Of a DNA stretch of 38,841 bases, positions 19,539 to 30,294 are shown piece after piece (positions within the stretch are counted from its first letter, which is position 1; every line of letters starts with the position of its first letter). The position numbers were made by a program, and so were the translations under genes. This stretch comes from Melioribacter roseus (GTDB lineage Bacteria > Bacteroidota > Ignavibacteria > Ignavibacteriales > Melioribacteraceae). The notes under the pieces are model-generated. The model was not told the DNA's origin and did no database searches. It saw nothing but the letters and a program-made list of their open reading frames with translations. The stretch lies in the NCBI GenBank assembly GCA_020722005.1, contig DYLP01000025.1, forward strand, positions 1-38,841. The letters are read 5' to 3'.

Positions 19539-20846
19539 TCAATTTTTTCTTTCTACAATTACTTTCAAGCCTTCAACTGCTTTGACAATTATTGGGCTAT
19601 CACGCTGAATATAATCACCTTCGGAAATAACGTCCACTCTTTTACCGTCAATTAATGCGGTGCCTGATGGTCTTAAATCGGTATATGCAATTCCCTCTCG
19701 TCCAATTAAGTCTTTCAAAGCTGGCAGGGTTCCATATCCGGATTTTTGTTCCACTTTTTTATCCAGAACCAATTTTGTTACAACACTCGTTTTCGGCAGG
19801 AATTTCAACATCAGCGTCATTATAACAAGAGTGGAAAAGAGTGTCAAAGCAAGTTGTATTATTGCAAACGAGATAATATCCCAATCGATCAAAGGGAAAT
19901 CCGAAACAAGTCCAAGAAAAAGACTAATGATCATAAGAGCAATGCCGCTTACTCCAAAGACGCCGAATCCAGGTACAATAAAAATTTCGATAAGAAGGAG
20001 AATTATGCCTGCAATAAAGAGAATTATTTCAAGAGCCGAAGCAAGTTCGAGAATATAACCGCTGCCAAAAAAGAGAGCTAAACTTATCAGTCCAATTGTG
20101 CCGGGCATTCCCCAGCCAGGAGTTTTTATTTCCGTATAAAGTCCTATTAATCCAATCATAATCAATAGCGAAGATACAACAGGATGGTTGAGGAATCTAA
20201 TAAAATCCTCAGCCCAGTTCGATTCGATGGTAATTAAGCTCGCATTTTTATATCCGAAAGCATCTTTAACTTCCTCGATACTAGTAAGGATTGTATCAGC
20301 CATACCGAATTTAAGAGCTTCTTCAGCTGTTAAAGTGACCAATTTTGTACTGTCGTCCTGCAGGTCTGCAACTACAATGGTCTCGTCAACCATTCCCTGA
20401 GCAATATCGGTACGTCTTCCGTTTTTTTCCGCAGTGGCTCTCATTTCCGAACGCATGTAGGATTGATATTTTTCTGATTGTTTTTGGCCAGTTTGATCGA
20501 CTACAGTTGTAGCTCCCATTGAGGCACCAGGGGTCATTACAATTTTTTCGCATGAAAGAGCTATTAATGCACCTGCGGAAATTGCTCGTTTGTCGATGAA
20601 TGCAATCGTTCTAACTTTACTGTTGAGAATCGCATCTTTAATTTGCGTCGCAGCATCGACTCTACCGCCGAAAGTATTAATGCGAAAAATGATTGCATCG
20701 GCAGTATTTTTTTCGGCTTCTTGAACTATCCTTTTCACATAAGGCGCCAATCCCAGATCGATATCGCCTTCAATATTTCCATAGTAAACTTTTTGTGCAG
20801 ATAAACTCGAAAGAAGTGCTAAGACCAGCAGTAGTATTTTTTTCAA
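19539..20846 (-). CDS. NfeD-family membrane-bound serine protease (long form)
   Basis: A membrane protein of the NfeD1b/ClpP-class group that cuts stomatin-like proteins and helps in membrane quality control. The 435-residue protein has a signal peptide (MKKILLLVLALLSSLSAQ), a ClpP-like protease domain (about 20-220) with the Ser nucleophile in RAISAGALIAL and a likely Lys base in the SEKYQSYMRS region, four or five membrane helices (about 228-345) and a C-terminal OB-fold NfeD domain ending in 'EGLKVIVERKN'. The start is TTG with a GAGGG ribosome site. The usual partner, a stomatin/slipin gene, is not adjacent. Confidence 0.92.
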   Translation of the reverse strand: MKKILLLVLALLSSLSAQKVYYGNIEGDIDLGLAPYVKRIVQEAEKNTADAIIFRINTFGGRVDAATQIKDAILNSKVRTIAFIDKRAISAGALIALSCEKIVMTPGASMGATTVVDQTGQKQSEKYQSYMRSEMRATAEKNGRRTDIAQGMVDETIVVADLQDDSTKLVTLTAEEALKFGMADTILTSIEEVKDAFGYKNASLITIESNWAEDFIRFLNHPVVSSLLIMIGLIGLYTEIKTPGWGMPGTIGLISLALFFGSGYILELASALEIILFIAGIILLLIEIFIVPGFGVFGVSGIALMIISLFLGLVSDFPLIDWDIISFAIIQLALTLFSTLVIMTLMLKFLPKTSVVTKLVLDKKVEQKSGYGTLPALKDLIGREGIAYTDLRPSGTALIDGKRVDVISEGDYIQRDSPIIVKAVEGLKVIVERKN

Positions 20847-20909
20847 ATCACCCTCTCGCTCAAATTTTTGTTACACTTAAATAACCAAATAGAACGATTA
20901 ATTCAATAC

Positions 20910-21800
20910 CTATCTACCGGTAAAAGCATAATTGAGCATTTTATAAACGAGTTTGGCAGCCACAAAATTTGACGAAGGATGATATTTCGAGGGCGCCAGT
21001 TCGACTACGTCGAATCCGACGACATTTTTTTCTGCCCCAACAATTTTCAGTAAATTCATCGTTTCGTCCCAGAAAAGTCCGCCAGGCTCTGGAGTGCCAG
21101 TTGCAGGCAGCAGCGAAGGATCAAATCCATCGACGTCAAATGTAATATAGACATTTTCGGTTAAATTATTTACAACCAATTCCTGCCAGTTTTCACCGTA
21201 CATTCCCGATTTTATTTCTCTGGCATAGAAAGTTTTTATATTGTATTTTTTTCTCAGTTCCACTTCTTCTTTGCATTGAGCGCGAATTCCTACTTGAACA
21301 ATATGCTTATTGAATTCGGCAATGCGAGCCATTACGGATGCATGTGAAAATTTACTTCCGTTATAACTGTCGCGTAAATCTGAATGCGCATCGATTTGCA
21401 GAATCGAAAGATTCGGGAAACGTTCACTAAAAGCCATTGCAGGCGCTGAAGAAATTGAATGTTCACCCCCCAACAAAACAACGAATTTACCGTTATCGAT
21501 ATGTCGCGCGCTCTCTTTGTAAATTTTTTTGAGAGATTTTTCAATCGATAAATTCTTGAAATCTAACGGCTCGAGTGTACAGATACCTTTTTCGAAACAG
21601 AGTTCACGCTTCATTTCCTCGTCATAAAATTCGACATAATGAGAAGCTTTAAGAATCTCTTCAGGTCCGGCAGCTGTACCACTGCCATAGCTGACGGTTC
21701 TTTCGAAAGGTGCCGAAAGGATAACGATTTCAGAATTTTCATAATTCGAATATTCTTTTTCGATTGCGAGAAAATTTTTCTTGGTGCTTAAAGCTTTCAT
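20910..21800 (-). CDS. speB: Agmatinase / ureohydrolase-family protein
   Basis: A manganese enzyme that probably hydrolyses agmatine to putrescine and urea. The 296-residue protein has the metal-binding motifs GGEHSIS, DAHSDLR and 'DVDGFDPSLLPATGTPEPGG', and opens with 'SAPFERTVSYGSGTAAGPEE', all typical of bacterial SpeB. Family members that act on other guanidino compounds share these motifs, so the substrate is inferred. An AGGAGG site fixes the start. No arginine decarboxylase gene is adjacent. The 121-bp gap to yajC holds a palindromic element. Confidence 0.88.
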   Translation of the reverse strand: MKALSTKKNFLAIEKEYSNYENSEIVILSAPFERTVSYGSGTAAGPEEILKASHYVEFYDEEMKRELCFEKGICTLEPLDFKNLSIEKSLKKIYKESARHIDNGKFVVLLGGEHSISSAPAMAFSERFPNLSILQIDAHSDLRDSYNGSKFSHASVMARIAEFNKHIVQVGIRAQCKEEVELRKKYNIKTFYAREIKSGMYGENWQELVVNNLTENVYITFDVDGFDPSLLPATGTPEPGGLFWDETMNLLKIVGAEKNVVGFDVVELAPSKYHPSSNFVAAKLVYKMLNYAFTGR

Positions 21801-21828
21801 CCATCCTCCTCAAAAGAAATAAGATAAC

Positions 21829-21911
21829 AGGGTGACTAAAAGTATTTATTCAACAATAAATTTATAAATAGTAGAATTCGTGGCTTAAAAAAATTACTTT
21901 TTAGTCACCCT
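21829..21911. repeat. Palindromic element between yajC and speB
   Basis: A perfect 13-bp inverted repeat, 'agggtgactaaaa' (21829-21841) and its complement (21899-21911), extends by three more pairs past a one-base bulge. It encloses an inner hairpin atttatt/aataaat. Like the element at 19445-19534 it is 80-90 bp, branched, and has arms ending in CTAAAA. It lies 10 bp after yajC. It may attenuate or terminate before speB, or be a small mobile-element relic. No T-run follows the outer stem, so it is not a standard terminator. Confidence 0.75.
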
Positions 21912-21921
21912 CATTCAACAA

Positions 21922-22239
21922 TTATTTGTCGTCCCGTAATATGGTAGCAATTGCCGAGCGTTCGAATTTCATTTTGACATTATTGCCAACGTCGACCAGA
22001 ACGGTTTTGTCGTCCAGCCCTGCTATTGTACCGTAGAGTCCGCTGCTTAGAATCACTTTATCGCCCTTTTGGACAGATGAGAGTAATTTTTCCCTTTCTT
22101 TGGCTCTTTTTTGCTGCGGTCTAATAATCATGAAATAGAATATTGCAAAGATTGCACCGAACATAATTAAAGTACTGATCAGTCCGCCCGAACCACCCTG
22201 TCCATTTGGAGGGGGAGCCATTGCTAATAATAAATCCAT
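21922..22239 (-). CDS. yajC: Preprotein translocase subunit YajC
   Basis: YajC is a small inner-membrane partner of SecDF in protein export. The 105-residue protein has a Pro/Gly-rich N-terminus, one transmembrane helix (about 20-40, 'ISTLIMFGAIFAIFYFMIIR'), the RPQQKR motif directly after it, and the conserved 'VQKGDKVILSSGLYGTIAGL' beta domain. An AAGGAG site lies 7 nt upstream. The start is directly adjacent to the tgt stop (TAAATG). tgt-yajC is a common gene pair. Confidence 0.96.
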   Translation of the reverse strand: MDLLLAMAPPPNGQGGSGGLISTLIMFGAIFAIFYFMIIRPQQKRAKEREKLLSSVQKGDKVILSSGLYGTIAGLDDKTVLVDVGNNVKMKFERSAIATILRDDK

Positions 22240-24187
<1,948 letters not shown>

Positions 24188-25414
24188 TCAATTAGAATCT
24201 TTTACATAAAGTTTTACCAGGTCGATTTTCTTTTTATCCGATTTAAGGATCTGGACTGAAAAGTTATCAATACTAAACGATTCATCTTTACGAGGAATGC
24301 GTCCAAGTTTTGTAGTGATATAGCCTGAAAGGGTTTCGTAGTCGCCTTCTTCGATATTCAAATTAAATTCCTCGTTTAAGTAGTCGATTTCCACTTTTCC
24401 GCTTAAAATATAAGTTTGCTCCCCAATTTTTCTGGCAATAATTTCGTCGACGTCGTATTCGTCTTTAATTTCTCCAAAAAGTTCTTCTATCAAATCTTCT
24501 ACAGTAATTATACCGGCTGTGCCACCAAATTCATCAACAACCACAGCCAGTGAAAATTGTTTGCTCAAGAATTCATTCAGCATCTCGAGACTTCTTTTTG
24601 ATTCGGGTACAAAAGTTACATCACGCAATACTGATTTTAATTCTTCTGGCATTTTTAAGAAATCTTTAACGAGCACCATCCCTTTTATGTTATCGAGGTT
24701 TTCTTCATAAACAATCAATTTGGAATAACCCGACTCGATAAACGTCTCGAGCACATCGTCAGTTAAAGAATTGATATCGACGCCTACAATATCCGTTCGT
24801 GGGGTCATGGCTTCGTAAACTTTCTGGTCACGGATTTCGATTATTTTATTGATTATATCGGATTGTTCCTCGTCGATTTTTTGTGCTTGACTGCTTTCAA
24901 CAATTAAATTCTGGATATCATCTCTGTCAATTTCATTTACCGCATCCTCTTCCTTTTTTGCATCAATTCGTTCAACGATTGAAGATATTCTCGAAGTAGC
25001 CGCAATAAAAGGATAAAATAAAATTGACAAAATTCTTATTGGTACTGAGGATACGAGCGCCAGGGCATCTGCCACTTCCCTGCCGATATATTTGGGAATT
25101 AATTCACCAAAGAGTAACAAAAATAAAGTAGAAATAATCAGTATTTCGAACTCATTGAAACCAAAATAGTTCAACAAGAAATAAGATGAAATCGAGGCAA
25201 AAGAAATATTAACAATGTTGTTGGAGATTAAAATGGTAGAAAAAAATGCTGCAGGTTTCTGAACAAAATAGAATGCTGTTTTTGCATAATAATTCCCCTT
25301 TCTCGCCCGTATTTCAAGCTTAATTTTATTAGCAACGATATATGCAATCTCAGCCGAAGAAAAAAAAGCGCTTGCAATTAATAATAAAATCAGAACCAGT
25401 AAATCATTTACCAT
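24188..25414 (-). CDS. CNNM/CorC-family membrane protein with CBS pair (hemolysin-like)
   Basis: A likely magnesium or divalent-cation transporter or regulator. The 408-residue protein has an N-terminal DUF21 membrane domain (about 1-180, opening 'VLILLLIASAFFSSAEIAYI'), two CBS domains (about 200-325, with 'MTPRTDIVGVDI' and 'VVVDEFGGTAGIITVEDLIE') and a C-terminal CorC_HlyC domain (about 335-408). The 'hemolysin' name in databases is historical. It starts 3 bp after the UbiA-family gene. Confidence 0.93.
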   Translation of the reverse strand: MVNDLLVLILLLIASAFFSSAEIAYIVANKIKLEIRARKGNYYAKTAFYFVQKPAAFFSTILISNNIVNISFASISSYFLLNYFGFNEFEILIISTLFLLLFGELIPKYIGREVADALALVSSVPIRILSILFYPFIAATSRISSIVERIDAKKEEDAVNEIDRDDIQNLIVESSQAQKIDEEQSDIINKIIEIRDQKVYEAMTPRTDIVGVDINSLTDDVLETFIESGYSKLIVYEENLDNIKGMVLVKDFLKMPEELKSVLRDVTFVPESKRSLEMLNEFLSKQFSLAVVVDEFGGTAGIITVEDLIEELFGEIKDEYDVDEIIARKIGEQTYILSGKVEIDYLNEEFNLNIEEGDYETLSGYITTKLGRIPRKDESFSIDNFSVQILKSDKKKIDLVKLYVKDSN

Positions 25415-25417
25415 AGA

Positions 25418-26290
25418 TTAACCATAAATTATCACTAAGACACATAAAATATACAAAATTGCGTTCAAAATAGTCGGAATATCAGACAATACAAGTTCGG
25501 CTGGGTCTTCTCCTCGTTTCTGCTTAATTGCCAGATAGAGATATCGGAAAACTCCATAGATAACGAATAATACTGTATATACTAAAGCTCTCGTGTCGAA
25601 TTCTCGCAATGTATGTTCTGAAATCGAGTACAGGGAATAAGAAATAATTATCCCTCCAGCGGTTATAGCTGTCAGTATATTAAAAAGTTCTATCGAATAG
25701 TCGACCAGAACTTTCCTTTTTAATTCCATATTTTCATAAGTTAAATACTCCACCCTACGCTTTATTACCGCCATAAAGAGCGATATAAAAACGGTAGCAA
25801 GTATCAGCCATCCAGACAATTCGACATTAATTATTACAGCTCCGCCAGCCACTCTCAATAAAAATCCAAATGCAATTATCATAACATCCAGTATGACCAT
25901 ATTTTTAAGGTAGATTGTATATAAGAAATTAACAAGAATATAGGTTGCAAGGATTAGAATAAATTGAATATTGGAAATGGATAGGATCAAAATCAAAAGG
26001 ATTAAAATTGCAGCCGCTATAAAAAGAGATTCTTTTACAGAAACTTTTCCACAGGCAATTGGTCTGTATTTTTTAACGGGATGCGAACGGTCATATTCGA
26101 CATCGAAAATGTCGTTTATGATGTAAACAAATCCTGAAGCCAGTGAGAAAGTGAAAAATGCCAGGGACGACAGAGATAAACTGTACGGGTCAAATAAACT
26201 TTTCGAAAAGATTAACGGGACAAATACAAATAGATTTTTAATCCAGCTTTTGACTCGAATCAATTTTAAGTATTGTACAAATTTGTCCAT
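25418..26290 (-). CDS. UbiA-family prenyltransferase, DPPR-synthase-like
   Basis: An integral membrane prenyltransferase with about eight or nine helices (290 aa). The first Asp-rich motif, NDIFDVEYDRSHPVKKYRPI, matches the polyprenyl-phosphate phosphoribosyltransferase branch (like mycobacterial Rv3806c) rather than quinone or heme synthesis, because of the HPxKxxRPIAxG extension. It would transfer phosphoribose from PRPP to a polyprenyl phosphate for cell-surface sugar donors. The exact substrate is inferred. It lies 2 bp after the mutase gene and 3 bp before the CNNM gene, in one operon, with no clear functional link to them. Confidence 0.85.
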   Translation of the reverse strand: MDKFVQYLKLIRVKSWIKNLFVFVPLIFSKSLFDPYSLSLSSLAFFTFSLASGFVYIINDIFDVEYDRSHPVKKYRPIACGKVSVKESLFIAAAILILLILILSISNIQFILILATYILVNFLYTIYLKNMVILDVMIIAFGFLLRVAGGAVIINVELSGWLILATVFISLFMAVIKRRVEYLTYENMELKRKVLVDYSIELFNILTAITAGGIIISYSLYSISEHTLREFDTRALVYTVLFVIYGVFRYLYLAIKQKRGEDPAELVLSDIPTILNAILYILCVLVIIYG

Positions 26291-26292
26291 AA

Positions 26293-27945
26293 TTAAAATA
26301 CAGGTGCGTCAGTATAAGTACCGAAATATTTTTTAAGTTCAGCGACCATTTCGCCGAGTGTAACATACTTTTCGGCAGCCTCAATTAACGGTGGCATAAG
26401 GTTCTTTCCGTCTTTAGCGGCGTTACCAATATTTTCGAGCGCTTTATCGACGTCGTTTTGATTTCTGCTGTTTCTTAATTCTGCCAGTCGTTTTCTTTGC
26501 TCAATTTCAACTTCAGGTGGAATTTTAAGTATCGGGATATCGATATTTTCATCTGGGTCAACAAATTCATTTACACCTACAATTATTTTTTCTTTACTTT
26601 CGAGTTGAAGCTGATACCGATACGCTGAATTAGCAATTTCTTTCTGGAAATAGCCAGCTTCGATGGCAGGAATAACTCCACCGAGTGCGTCAATTTCTTG
26701 AAAGATTTTTTCGGCTCCTGCTTCCATTTCATCCGTGAGTTTTTCGATGAAATAACTGCCACCTAATGGGTCTACTGTGTTAATCACTCCTGTTTCGTAT
26801 GCAAGCATTTGCTGCGTTCTCAGGGCAATTTTCACTGCTTTTTCGGAAGGGAGTGCTAAAGTTTCATCCATCGAATTTGTATGAAGCGATTGTGTTCCTC
26901 CGAGTACTGCTGCAAGCGCCTGATATGCTGTTCGGACAATATTGTTTTCAGGCTGTTGTGCTGTTAATGTACAACCTGCTGTTTGAGAATGGAATCGCAG
27001 CCACCATGAGCGTGGATTTTTTGCTTTATAGACTTCTTTCATACGTCGTGCATAAATTCTCCTTGCAGCTCTAAATTTGGCGATCTCTTCGAAAAAGTCG
27101 AGATGAGAATTAAAGAAAAACGAAAGTCTCGGAGCGAACATGTCGATATCCATTCCCCGTTCCAGGCATGCCTCGATGTAAGCAAAGCCGTCCGCTAAAG
27201 TGAAAGCCAATTCCTGAACAGCGGTTGAACCTGCTTCCCTTATGTGATATCCGCTTATTGAAATCGGATTCCATTTCGGTGTTTCTTTACTAGAGAATTC
27301 AATCATATCGACAATTATTCGCATCGATGGCTTCGGCGGAAAGATAAACTCCTTTTGAGCAATAAACTCTTTCAATATATCATTTTGAAGCGTACCGCTG
27401 AGGGAATCGAATCTCAACCCCTGCTTTTTAGCAACTGCAAGATAAAAAGCAAATATCATTGCGGCTGGCGAGTTAATGGTCATCGAAGTCGAAACTTTGT
27501 CGAGAGGAATATCTTTGAATAAGATTTCCATATCGAGGAGAGACGATACAGAGACGCCACAAATACCGACTTCGCCCCTGCTCATTTCAGCATCGGCATC
27601 CCACCCCATCAAAGTGGGCAGATCGAACGCAACGGACAAGCCCGTTTGACCTTTAGCGAGCAGATATTTAAAACGTTGATTTGTATCTTCGGGCGTACCA
27701 AAGCCAGCAAATTGACGCATTGTCCAGATTTTACCCCTGTAACCTGTAGTATGAATTCCGCGAGTAAACGGATACTCCCCCGGAAAACCGATATCCGACA
27801 AATAGTCTTTCCCTTCGATATCGTCGGGAAAGTAACATTCCTTTATGGGAAGGTCGGATACGGTTGAATATCTTCGAGGCACGGTTACCGATTCGGATAA
27901 CCGGTCAAGATATCTTTCTTTTGCTTTTTTGTATTCGGATTCCAT
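26293..27945 (-). CDS. B12-dependent acyl-CoA mutase large subunit, isobutyryl-CoA mutase-like
   Basis: A 550-residue catalytic subunit of the methylmalonyl-CoA mutase family, without the C-terminal B12-binding domain, which must come from a separate small subunit. It has '[20 protein letters not shown]', '[20 protein letters not shown]' and '[20 protein letters not shown]'. At the two positions that read the substrate, methylmalonyl-CoA mutase has Tyr89 and Arg207 (P. shermanii numbering). Here they are Phe79 (RQFAGF) and Gln197 (EFIAQKEF), the pair of isobutyryl-CoA mutase. So isobutyryl-/butyryl-CoA or a similar neutral acyl-CoA is the likelier substrate. Databases will probably call it methylmalonyl-CoA mutase. 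Neither the small subunit nor a MeaB chaperone gene is adjacent. An AAGGA site fixes the start. Confidence 0.88.
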   Translation of the reverse strand: MESEYKKAKERYLDRLSESVTVPRRYSTVSDLPIKECYFPDDIEGKDYLSDIGFPGEYPFTRGIHTTGYRGKIWTMRQFAGFGTPEDTNQRFKYLLAKGQTGLSVAFDLPTLMGWDADAEMSRGEVGICGVSVSSLLDMEILFKDIPLDKVSTSMTINSPAAMIFAFYLAVAKKQGLRFDSLSGTLQNDILKEFIAQKEFIFPPKPSMRIIVDMIEFSSKETPKWNPISISGYHIREAGSTAVQELAFTLADGFAYIEACLERGMDIDMFAPRLSFFFNSHLDFFEEIAKFRAARRIYARRMKEVYKAKNPRSWWLRFHSQTAGCTLTAQQPENNIVRTAYQALAAVLGGTQSLHTNSMDETLALPSEKAVKIALRTQQMLAYETGVINTVDPLGGSYFIEKLTDEMEAGAEKIFQEIDALGGVIPAIEAGYFQKEIANSAYRYQLQLESKEKIIVGVNEFVDPDENIDIPILKIPPEVEIEQRKRLAELRNSRNQNDVDKALENIGNAAKDGKNLMPPLIEAAEKYVTLGEMVAELKKYFGTYTDAPVF

Positions 27946-27966
27946 CGAAATCCTTTCTTTTTATTA

Positions 27967-29811
27967 TTAGGTTCTACCGAAACGTTTGTCGAATTCTTCG
28001 ATTGGAATTTTAATTATTATCGGTCTGCCGTGTGGGCAGACATACGGCATTGAAGTTGCAAAAAGCTTATCGACCAAGATACGCATCTCTTTTTCATCGA
28101 GTTTATCGCCTGCCTTTATAGCTGCTTTACAGGAATATGATTTTGCAAGATTGTCTTTAACGTCGAGTATTTTCTCCTGCTGATTTTTTCTGTATTCGTG
28201 AAGAATTTCGAGAAGCGTATCGACTTCGTGTTCAGCTTTAAGGTCGGAAGGGATACCGATTATTTCCACACGGTATTTAGGTTTAAATTTGAGCGTAAAT
28301 CCTAGATTCGATAGATAGGGCTCAAGTTCTTTAGTTAATTCGTAATCCGCAGGATCCATATCAACTACCTGTGGAAAAAGTAAGTGTTGTGAAAATGGGA
28401 TATTTGCGCTAAACGAATTTAATGCCTGTTCATAAAGGATTCTTTCGTGTGCCACATGTGCATCAATAATCATAAGTCCACTTTTAATCTGAGAAAGAAT
28501 ATATTTGTTGTGGAGCAATACTATAAATGGGGTTTCGCTTTCCTTTTCCTGAGTTGATTCGAATCTATGGGTTATCTCCTTTTGCTGGGGTTGATTTTCG
28601 AATGGATGAGGTATCGATTCGGGCGCAGCGGCGGCATTAATCTCGTCGTCCATATGAAAGAGCCGTTTTAAATCTTCCACGTTATATTTCTTCGACTCCC
28701 ATTCAACTGCCGGTCGATCAGTAAAATCGTATCTTTCGATATTTCTAAAATTCTGAGGTCTTAATCTCTGATCTGGAGTTCCGCTGTTATCTAAAGTAAC
28801 CTGAGGCACAAGGTCATAACTACCGATTGTTTTTTTAATAACCGCATGAACGAACGCATAAATTTCTTTCTCGTCGTCAAATTTAACTTCGAGTTTGGAA
28901 GGATGAACATTGACGTCAACTTTTTTCGGGTCGATTTCCATAAAAAGTACGAAGAAAGGATAGTCCCCCTTTTCAAGTATATTTTCGAATGCCGAAAAGA
29001 CTGCATGATTAATTGTCTTATTAATCACGTAACGCTTATTCAAGAAAAAATATTGTTCGCCTTTGCTCTTTCTGAGATAATTCGGTTTTGTAACAAAGCC
29101 GCTAATGCCGATATAATCTGTAATTTCTTCGACTTCGAGCAACGCTTCGTCGATATTGTCTGCAAAAACAGCTTTCATTCTGTCGAGCAAACTTCCTTTT
29201 GGGAAATCAAACAGCAGGTCATCGTCGTTATAAAACTTGAATGAAATTTCTGGATGACTTAATGAAATGCGTTTAAAGGCTTCGATGATGTGTTTCAATT
29301 CAGTGGCATTCGATTTTAAAAAATTTCTACGAGCGGGTACATTATAAAAAAGATTTTTAACTGTAACCGATGTTCCCTTTTGGTAAGCAATTTTTTCCGC
29401 TAACATTTCGCTGGAATCTGTAAATCTAATATAAGTTGCAAGCTGGTCTTCCTGACGTCTGGTTTTTATTTCGAGCTGGCTAACAGAAGCAATAGAAGCA
29501 AGGGCTTCGCCACGGAATCCATAAGTTATAATTTTTTCGAGGTCATCGATAGTACTAATTTTGCTTGTAGCATGACGCTGTATGCAAAGCTCGGCATCTT
29601 CCTGACTCATTCCATCGCCATTGTCGATAACCTGAATGAGTGATTTGCCAGCGTTTTTAATTACTACTTCAATTTCGCTGGCGCCTGCGTCAATCGAATT
29701 TTCGAGCAGTTCCTTAACAACTGATTCAGGTCTGTTTACAACCTCGCCGGCGGCAATTTTATTGGCAATATTTTCCGGCAATATTTTTATTTTACGTGAT
29801 TTATTTTCCAT
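27967..29811 (-). CDS. mutL: DNA mismatch repair protein MutL
   Basis: MutL couples mismatch recognition by MutS to strand removal. The 614-residue protein has the GHKL ATPase motifs at the N-terminus (NSIDAGASEIEV, DNGDGM, GFRGEALASI) and a C-terminal dimer domain. The endonuclease motif DQHAx2Ex4E appears as 'DAHVAHERILYE', keeping Asp, His and both Glu, and the CPHGRP and SCKAAIKAGD motifs are present. A latent endonuclease as in bacteria without MutH is therefore expected. It follows folA by 12 bp and precedes the mutase gene by 21 bp. No mutS is in the window. Confidence 0.97.
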   Translation of the reverse strand: MENKSRKIKILPENIANKIAAGEVVNRPESVVKELLENSIDAGASEIEVVIKNAGKSLIQVIDNGDGMSQEDAELCIQRHATSKISTIDDLEKIITYGFRGEALASIASVSQLEIKTRRQEDQLATYIRFTDSSEMLAEKIAYQKGTSVTVKNLFYNVPARRNFLKSNATELKHIIEAFKRISLSHPEISFKFYNDDDLLFDFPKGSLLDRMKAVFADNIDEALLEVEEITDYIGISGFVTKPNYLRKSKGEQYFFLNKRYVINKTINHAVFSAFENILEKGDYPFFVLFMEIDPKKVDVNVHPSKLEVKFDDEKEIYAFVHAVIKKTIGSYDLVPQVTLDNSGTPDQRLRPQNFRNIERYDFTDRPAVEWESKKYNVEDLKRLFHMDDEINAAAAPESIPHPFENQPQQKEITHRFESTQEKESETPFIVLLHNKYILSQIKSGLMIIDAHVAHERILYEQALNSFSANIPFSQHLLFPQVVDMDPADYELTKELEPYLSNLGFTLKFKPKYRVEIIGIPSDLKAEHEVDTLLEILHEYRKNQQEKILDVKDNLAKSYSCKAAIKAGDKLDEKEMRILVDKLFATSMPYVCPHGRPIIIKIPIEEFDKRFGRT

Positions 29812-29823
29812 CCGACATTCACT

Positions 29824-30294
29824 TTAATTAATTCTAATATAATGATAAAGTACGAAATCGTTAAACTCTTTTTTTGTCGTCGTCCACTCTTCTGGATTAA
29901 AAGGAGGAAATAGGGTGTCTCCTTCAACGTCAAATTTCATTTCCGATATGAACATTTCAGAGGCAATATTGATAAATGCTTCATAAACTTGCCTGCCACC
30001 TATAATATAAATTTTTTCGTAATTATTGCAATATTTCAAAACATCATCGATACTGTTAAGCACAATGGCGTTAGCGACGTTAATTTCATATTCCTTATTA
30101 CGAGTTAAAACAATATTGAGTCTATTCTCGAGAGGCTTTTTAAGCGATTCCCACGTTTTGCGTCCCATTACAACGGGGTTCCCGTAAGTAATGTTTTTAA
30201 AGTGGTTTAATTCCTCTGAGGAATGCCAAGGCAATTCACCTTTATTGCCGATTAAATTATTTCTCGATTTTGCGGCTATTATAATAATTTTCAT
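29824..30294 (-). CDS. folA: Dihydrofolate reductase
   Basis: FolA reduces dihydrofolate to tetrahydrofolate with NADPH. The 156-residue protein has the usual features: 'IIAAKSRNNLIGNKGELPWH' (Trp-containing Met20-loop region), 'VVMGRKTWESL', 'NIVLTRN' and 'IIGGRQVYEAFI'. Its first 38 bases overlap the end of thyX in a different frame, so the two are translationally linked. No clear ribosome site is present at its start. Pairing with ThyX rather than ThyA is notable. Confidence 0.96.
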   Translation of the reverse strand: MKIIIIAAKSRNNLIGNKGELPWHSSEELNHFKNITYGNPVVMGRKTWESLKKPLENRLNIVLTRNKEYEINVANAIVLNSIDDVLKYCNNYEKIYIIGGRQVYEAFINIASEMFISEMKFDVEGDTLFPPFNPEEWTTTKKEFNDFVLYHYIRIN

